Source: JACQNR01 sp049515175 (GTDB taxonomy: Bacteria; Acidobacteriota; Terriglobia; UBA7540). From it: a DNA stretch of 18,103 nucleotides. The stretch is from NCBI GenBank assembly GCA_049515175.1, contig JBEKUI010000067.1, positions 1-18,103 on the forward strand. Reading direction: 5' to 3'. Positions 14,408-18,103 of this stretch are shown one piece after another; the first letter of the stretch is position 1; the number at the start of each line of letters is the position of its first letter. The notes under the pieces were generated by a model. The model did no database searches. It was not told the origin of the DNA and saw nothing but the letters and a program-made list of their open reading frames with translations. A program made the translations under genes and the position numbers.

Positions 14408-15952
14408 GTGACTGCCTCCGACTCAGACCATTGCTCTTATCGCAGTGACACCGCCCTCCTCCTGGGCATTGCGCTCACCGCTCTGGTGGCTCAGTTGCTG
14501 GTGAGCGGACGTTACGGCTACTTCCGTGACGAGTTCTACTACTTCGCCTGCGGCGAACATCTCGATTGGGGCTTTGTCGATCAACCTCCTTTCGTGGCGC
14601 TCGTGGCCTTCCTCGTGCGTCACCTTCTGGGCGAGTCGCTTCTGGCCATTCGGTTCCTGCCTGCCGTGTGCAATGCGCTGGTCATACTCCTCACGGGCTT
14701 GATGGCTCGTGAGCTTGGTGGCGGCCGGTTTGCACAGTGGTTTGCGGCACTGGCCACCCTCATCGCGCCGGTCTACCTGATTATTTGCCACATTTTCTCG
14801 ATGAACTGCTTCGATCACGTCTTTTGGGTGCTTGCCGCCTACATCCTCATCAAGATTCTGAAGGAAGATCGCCCGCGGCTCTGGGTGCTTTTCGGTCTGG
14901 TCGTCGGCGTGGGGCTGATGAACAAGTATTCGGTGGGTTTCCTGGGATTGGGTTTGGTTGCGGGTCTGGTTGTTACGCCGGCGCGGAAATACCTGTGGAG
15001 CAAGTGGCTCTGGTTGGGAGGCGTCATCGCCTTTCTGATCTTTCTACCCCATATCCTTTGGGAAGTGCGACATGCTTTCCCGACGCGAGAATTCATCCGC
15101 AATGCCACCCTTTACAAGAACCTCCCGCTGTCGCCACTCGCCTTCATGGCCGAAAGCACCCTGCAGATCCTCCCTTTCACGCTTCCTCTTTGGCTCGCGG
15201 GTCTTTCCTTTTGCTTATTTGCCCGGGCCGGAAGGCCCTTCCGAGTCTTGGGCTGGATCTACGTCACGGTCCTCGGTCTCTTGCTCGCGACGAATGCCAA
15301 GCCTTACTATCTGGCGCCGGCCTATTACATGCTCTTTGCGGCGGGCGCGGTGCAGTTCGAGTCCTTGATTCGGGCGCGGCGATGGAACTGGCTGAAGCCG
15401 ACGTACGCGACGGCGCTCGTGGCGGGCGGGCTCATTCTCTTGCCTTACTCGTTGCCCGTACTGCCCGTCCAGACGTTTATCCGATATCAGGACTTTGTTG
15501 GGTTCCATCCGGGCAGCGGAGAGCGGGGAGCTGTCGGAAAACTCCCTCAGTACTACGATGACATGTTTGGTTGGGAGAATCAGGTGGCGACGGTGGCCAG
15601 GGTTTACAACTCCCTTTCCCCTGAGGAGAAGGCGCGGACCATCATCTACTGCCACAACTACGGGGAAGCCGGCGCCATCGATTTCTTCGGCAAGAAGTAT
15701 GGACTGCCCAAGGCCGCGAGCGCGCACAACAACTACTGGTACTGGGGGCCCGGCAATTGGGACGCCGATATGGTGATCCTGGTGGGCGAATCGCGCGAGG
15801 ACGCGGAAAAGAGCTTCAACGAAGTCGAGCAAGCCGCGGTTGTGGTGAGCGAATACGCCCGGCCTTTTGAAACCAACATGCCTATCTTCATCGCCCGCAG
15901 GCCAAAGTATTCCCTCCGGGAGATTTGGCCTCACGCGAAGAGTTTCAGCTGA
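14408..15952 (+). CDS. GT39 / ArnT-like membrane glycosyltransferase
   Basis: A 514-residue integral membrane protein of the GT-C fold (dolichyl-phosphate-mannose mannosyltransferase / PMT_2 type), with roughly ten membrane helices. The first extracytoplasmic loop carries RDEFYY (40-45) and DQPP (58-61). An acidic residue in this loop is the catalytic or metal-binding Asp in the family. Later blocks include GLMNKYSVGF (about 174-183) and the NAKPYYLAPAYYML loop (about 298-311). The C-terminal soluble part (about 360-514) contains a small alpha/beta-looking domain. Such enzymes transfer a sugar from a polyprenyl-phosphate donor to lipid A, protein or glycolipid; with lipid A genes in the window a lipid A target is possible but unproven. 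The start is a GTG with no clear Shine-Dalgarno, so the N-terminus is uncertain by a few residues. Confidence 0.85.
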   Translation: MTASDSDHCSYRSDTALLLGIALTALVAQLLVSGRYGYFRDEFYYFACGEHLDWGFVDQPPFVALVAFLVRHLLGESLLAIRFLPAVCNALVILLTGLMARELGGGRFAQWFAALATLIAPVYLIICHIFSMNCFDHVFWVLAAYILIKILKEDRPRLWVLFGLVVGVGLMNKYSVGFLGLGLVAGLVVTPARKYLWSKWLWLGGVIAFLIFLPHILWEVRHAFPTREFIRNATLYKNLPLSPLAFMAESTLQILPFTLPLWLAGLSFCLFARAGRPFRVLGWIYVTVLGLLLATNAKPYYLAPAYYMLFAAGAVQFESLIRARRWNWLKPTYATALVAGGLILLPYSLPVLPVQTFIRYQDFVGFHPGSGERGAVGKLPQYYDDMFGWENQVATVARVYNSLSPEEKARTIIYCHNYGEAGAIDFFGKKYGLPKAASAHNNYWYWGPGNWDADMVILVGESREDAEKSFNEVEQAAVVVSEYARPFETNMPIFIARRPKYSLREIWPHAKSFS

Positions 15953-15976
15953 CATGAAGCGCCACGACTGCGCTCC

Positions 15977-16006
15977 TTGACCCCGTGGGGTGCCGTCCCA
16001 CATAAT
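15977..16006 (+). promoter_or_regulatory. Sigma70-type promoter for the fadN-like gene
   Basis: TTGACC (15977-15982), an 18-bp spacer and CATAAT (16001-16006) closely match consensus. Transcription would begin near 16013, giving a leader of about 31 nt before the GTG at 16044. This also argues against the in-frame ATG at 16005 being the start. Confidence 0.55.
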
Positions 16007-16043
16007 GCCCGAGAGGCTAGCCACACAGTTCTGGGGGTTCACT

Positions 16044-18103
16044 GTGCGCGACATCCGCAAAGTCGCCGTTCTTGGTGCGGGGACCATGGGCGCGCGGATC
16101 GCCGCGCATCTCGCCAACGCCGGAGTTCCTTCCGTTCTCCTCGACGTCGTTCCACATGAGTTGACTCCGCAAGAGCAGAAGCAGGGCCGCACGCTCGCCC
16201 ATCTCAAGGTGCGCAATCGCCTCGCGCAGGCCGGGCTCGACGCCGCGCTCAAGTCGCGCCCCGCGGCGTTCTTTGTCCCGGAAGCGGCGAGCCTGGTTCG
16301 CACCGGCAATTTTGATGATCACCTCGCTTGGATCGGGGATTGCGATTGGATCATCGAGGCCGTCACCGAGAACCGCGAGATCAAGCGCGCCCTGCTTCAG
16401 CGCGTCGAACCGCTTCGTGCCCCCGGCGCCATCGTCAGTTCCAACACTTCCGGGATCGCGCTGGCTGGCATCAGCGAAGGATTCGGCGAGGAATTCCGCC
16501 GCCATTGGCTGGGCACGCACTTCTTCAATCCGCCGCGTTACATGAAACTTCTTGAAGTGATTCCCACCACGGATACGTCTCCCGAAGTCGTGGCGCGGGT
16601 TGTGCGGTTTGCCGACGTTGTCCTGGGGAAGGGAATCGTGATTACCAAGGACACTCCGAACTTCATCGCCAATCGCATCGGCACGTTTGTGACCCTGATC
16701 GTGTTCCGCATCATGCAAGAAGATGGGTACACGATCGAGGAGATCGACGCGCTGACCGGTCCGGCCATGGGGCTGCCGAAATCGGCGACCTTCCGGACAC
16801 TCGATATCGTCGGACTAGATGTGCTGGCGCATGTCGTGAAGAACCTCGCCGAGTCGCTGCCCAACGACGAACGCCACGAGTTGTTTCAAATTCCGGACTT
16901 TGTCGCGCAGATGCTCGAACGCAAGCTGCTCGGCGACAAAACCCAGCAAGGTTTTTACAGGAAGACAAAGGGTGCCGGCGACGGCGAAAGCGAAATCATC
17001 ACGCTCGACCTGGCGACGTTTGAATATCGCAAGCGCCAGCGGCCGAACCTGCCTTCGCTCGAAATGACCCAGGGAATCGAGGACGCCGGGCGGCGCGTTG
17101 CGGCCCTGATGCAAGCTCCGGATCGCGCCGGGGCGTTCTATCGCCGGCTTCTCGCCGAGGCGTTCCACTACGCGGCCTGCCGGATTCCGGAGATCTCCAA
17201 CGATATCGTTTCCATCGACCGGGCCATGAAGTGGGGCTTCGGCTGGGAGTGCGGCGTTTTTGAGCTCTGGGACGCGGTGGGTGTGGAGAGGACCGTCGAT
17301 GGCTGGAAGAAAGCGAATCGGGAGACTCCACCGCTTGTTCAAAAACTTCTAGTGGACGGCAGAGGGACTTTCTACTCGTCAAGCAACGGCGACACGCTGG
17401 TTTTTGATTTCGGAGCTGGCGAGTATCGCCTGCTGCCGGACCGTCCTGGGGTGTTGCTCCTTTCGGAATTGAAGGCGCGCAAGAAGGAAGTCAAGAAGAC
17501 CGCCGGCGCGAGTCTGATCGATCTGGGCGACGGCGTCCTCTGCCTCGAGTTCCACTCCAAGATGAACACCATCGGCGCGGACACGATCCAGATGGTCCAC
17601 GCCGGGCTGAAGGCGCTCGACGACGGTTTCGACGCGCTGGTAATTGGCAATCAAGGGCCGGTGTTTTCTGCCGGCGCGAACCTCATGCTCCTGCTCGTCG
17701 CTGCGCAGGAGGGCGAGTGGGATGATATTCACGATGAGGTGCGCCGATTCCAGAACGCCAACCTGGCACTCAAATACGCGTCCCGGCCGGTGGTCGCAGC
17801 GCCGCAGGGGCTGACGCTCGGCGGCGGCGTGGAGATGGCGCTGCACGCCGCTCGCGTGCGCGCCGCGGCGGAGACTTACATAGGCCTCGTGGAATTCGGC
17901 GTGGGGCTCATCCCGGGAGGCGGCGGCACCAAGGAGATGCTGATCCGCGCCATGGACGCCGTGCCGCAGGATCCTGATGCTGATCCGTTCGTGAATCTGA
18001 AGGAGGTATTCACGAACATCGGCATGGCCAAGGTTTCGACCAGTGCCGAGGACGCGCGCAAACTGCGCTATCTGCGCGCGGAAGATTCCATCAGCATGAA
18101 TCG
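16044..18103 (+). CDS. fadN: Fused 3-hydroxyacyl-CoA dehydrogenase / enoyl-CoA hydratase (FadN type), cut by window end
   Basis: An open frame of 686 codons running off the right edge. Residues 1-300 are a 3-hydroxyacyl-CoA dehydrogenase: NAD-binding GAGTMG at 11-16, SSNTS at 132-136, catalytic H159 in GTHFFNPP with E171 in LLEVIP, and the NFIANR junction at 206-211. A second C-terminal dehydrogenase domain spans about 205-430. From about 490 a crotonase domain follows, with oxyanion loop SAGAN (542-546) and both catalytic glutamates, E597 (GGGVEM) and E617 (LVEFGVGLIPGGGG). The order dehydrogenase-then-hydratase is that of Bacillus FadN, opposite to E. coli FadB/FadJ. It catalyses two consecutive steps of fatty acid beta-oxidation in the cytoplasm. 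GTG 16044 has GGGGG six nt upstream; ATG 16005 in frame overlaps the -10 box. FadN-type proteins are near 800 residues, so roughly 100 are missing. A thiolase gene might follow outside the window. Confidence 0.9.
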   Translation, partial: MRDIRKVAVLGAGTMGARIAAHLANAGVPSVLLDVVPHELTPQEQKQGRTLAHLKVRNRLAQAGLDAALKSRPAAFFVPEAASLVRTGNFDDHLAWIGDCDWIIEAVTENREIKRALLQRVEPLRAPGAIVSSNTSGIALAGISEGFGEEFRRHWLGTHFFNPPRYMKLLEVIPTTDTSPEVVARVVRFADVVLGKGIVITKDTPNFIANRIGTFVTLIVFRIMQEDGYTIEEIDALTGPAMGLPKSATFRTLDIVGLDVLAHVVKNLAESLPNDERHELFQIPDFVAQMLERKLLGDKTQQGFYRKTKGAGDGESEIITLDLATFEYRKRQRPNLPSLEMTQGIEDAGRRVAALMQAPDRAGAFYRRLLAEAFHYAACRIPEISNDIVSIDRAMKWGFGWECGVFELWDAVGVERTVDGWKKANRETPPLVQKLLVDGRGTFYSSSNGDTLVFDFGAGEYRLLPDRPGVLLLSELKARKKEVKKTAGASLIDLGDGVLCLEFHSKMNTIGADTIQMVHAGLKALDDGFDALVIGNQGPVFSAGANLMLLLVAAQEGEWDDIHDEVRRFQNANLALKYASRPVVAAPQGLTLGGGVEMALHAARVRAAAETYIGLVEFGVGLIPGGGGTKEMLIRAMDAVPQDPDADPFVNLKEVFTNIGMAKVSTSAEDARKLRYLRAEDSISMN

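Noticed and set aside
16005..16043. In-frame ATG at 16005 as the start of the fadN-like gene
   Set aside because: The ATG overlaps the CATAAT -10 box and lies upstream of the expected transcript start; the GTG at 16044 has a GGGGG ribosome site and places the Rossmann motif at the normal distance from the N-terminus.
15215..16309. 364-residue minus-strand open frame across the GT39 and fadN-like genes
   Set aside because: It is antisense to two recognised proteins and crosses the promoter at 15977-16006; the composition is Arg/Pro-rich and no family is recognised.
1..18103. CRISPR array, tRNA, rRNA, integrase or transposase
   Set aside because: No regularly spaced direct repeats, tRNA-like cloverleaf, rRNA text or recombinase motifs were recognised on either strand by eye.

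Overview
The window reads as a chromosomal piece from a GC-rich Gram-negative bacterium. An outer membrane is implied by two lipid A-type genes (lpxD and an LpxL/HtrB-like acyltransferase), a beta-barrel protein ending in Phe, and several periplasmic folding factors. Gene content, the sparse lone-gene layout and a TGTCATTCTGAG-type palindromic element at 57-155 suggest Acidobacteriota or a relative. That placement is inference: no rRNA or marker gene is present. I saw no tRNA, rRNA, CRISPR array, transposase or phage gene.

Layout. 1-464 is non-coding and rich in inverted repeats. 465-1451 (-) is a two-domain GNAT acetyltransferase. 1812-2759 (+) is a membrane-anchored alpha/beta-hydrolase-fold protein whose nucleophile serine is replaced by Asn. 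2825-3805 and 3960-4979 (+) are an LpxL-like acyltransferase and LpxD. 5141-8763 (+) looks like a metal (probably zinc) uptake operon: a small Cys/His membrane protein, a porin-like outer-membrane protein, a ZnuA/TroA-type binding protein and a ZnuB-type permease. It has no ATPase gene. A perfect 8-bp-arm inverted repeat abuts the TATAAT box in front of it.

8917-10026 (+) is an exported DsbA-like thiol oxidoreductase carrying two tandem N-terminal repeats that resemble the DsbC dimerisation domain. 10113-11435 (-) is an MFS exporter. 11573-12130 (+) is a Spy/CpxP-like periplasmic chaperone followed by a hairpin. 12359-14293 (+) is a PpiD-type membrane-anchored prolyl isomerase with its own promoter. 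14408-15952 (+) is a GT39/ArnT-like membrane glycosyltransferase. 16044-18103 (+, cut by the window end) is a FadN-type fused 3-hydroxyacyl-CoA dehydrogenase/enoyl-CoA hydratase.

Most of the window serves the cell envelope: lipid A acylation, metal passage across both membranes, periplasmic disulfide chemistry and folding, and sugar transfer to lipids or proteins. The least ordinary parts are the ATPase-less metal operon with its own outer-membrane channel and candidate operator, the double-repeat Dsb protein and the Ser-to-Asn hydrolase. Several intergenic inverted-repeat elements also deserve a second look.
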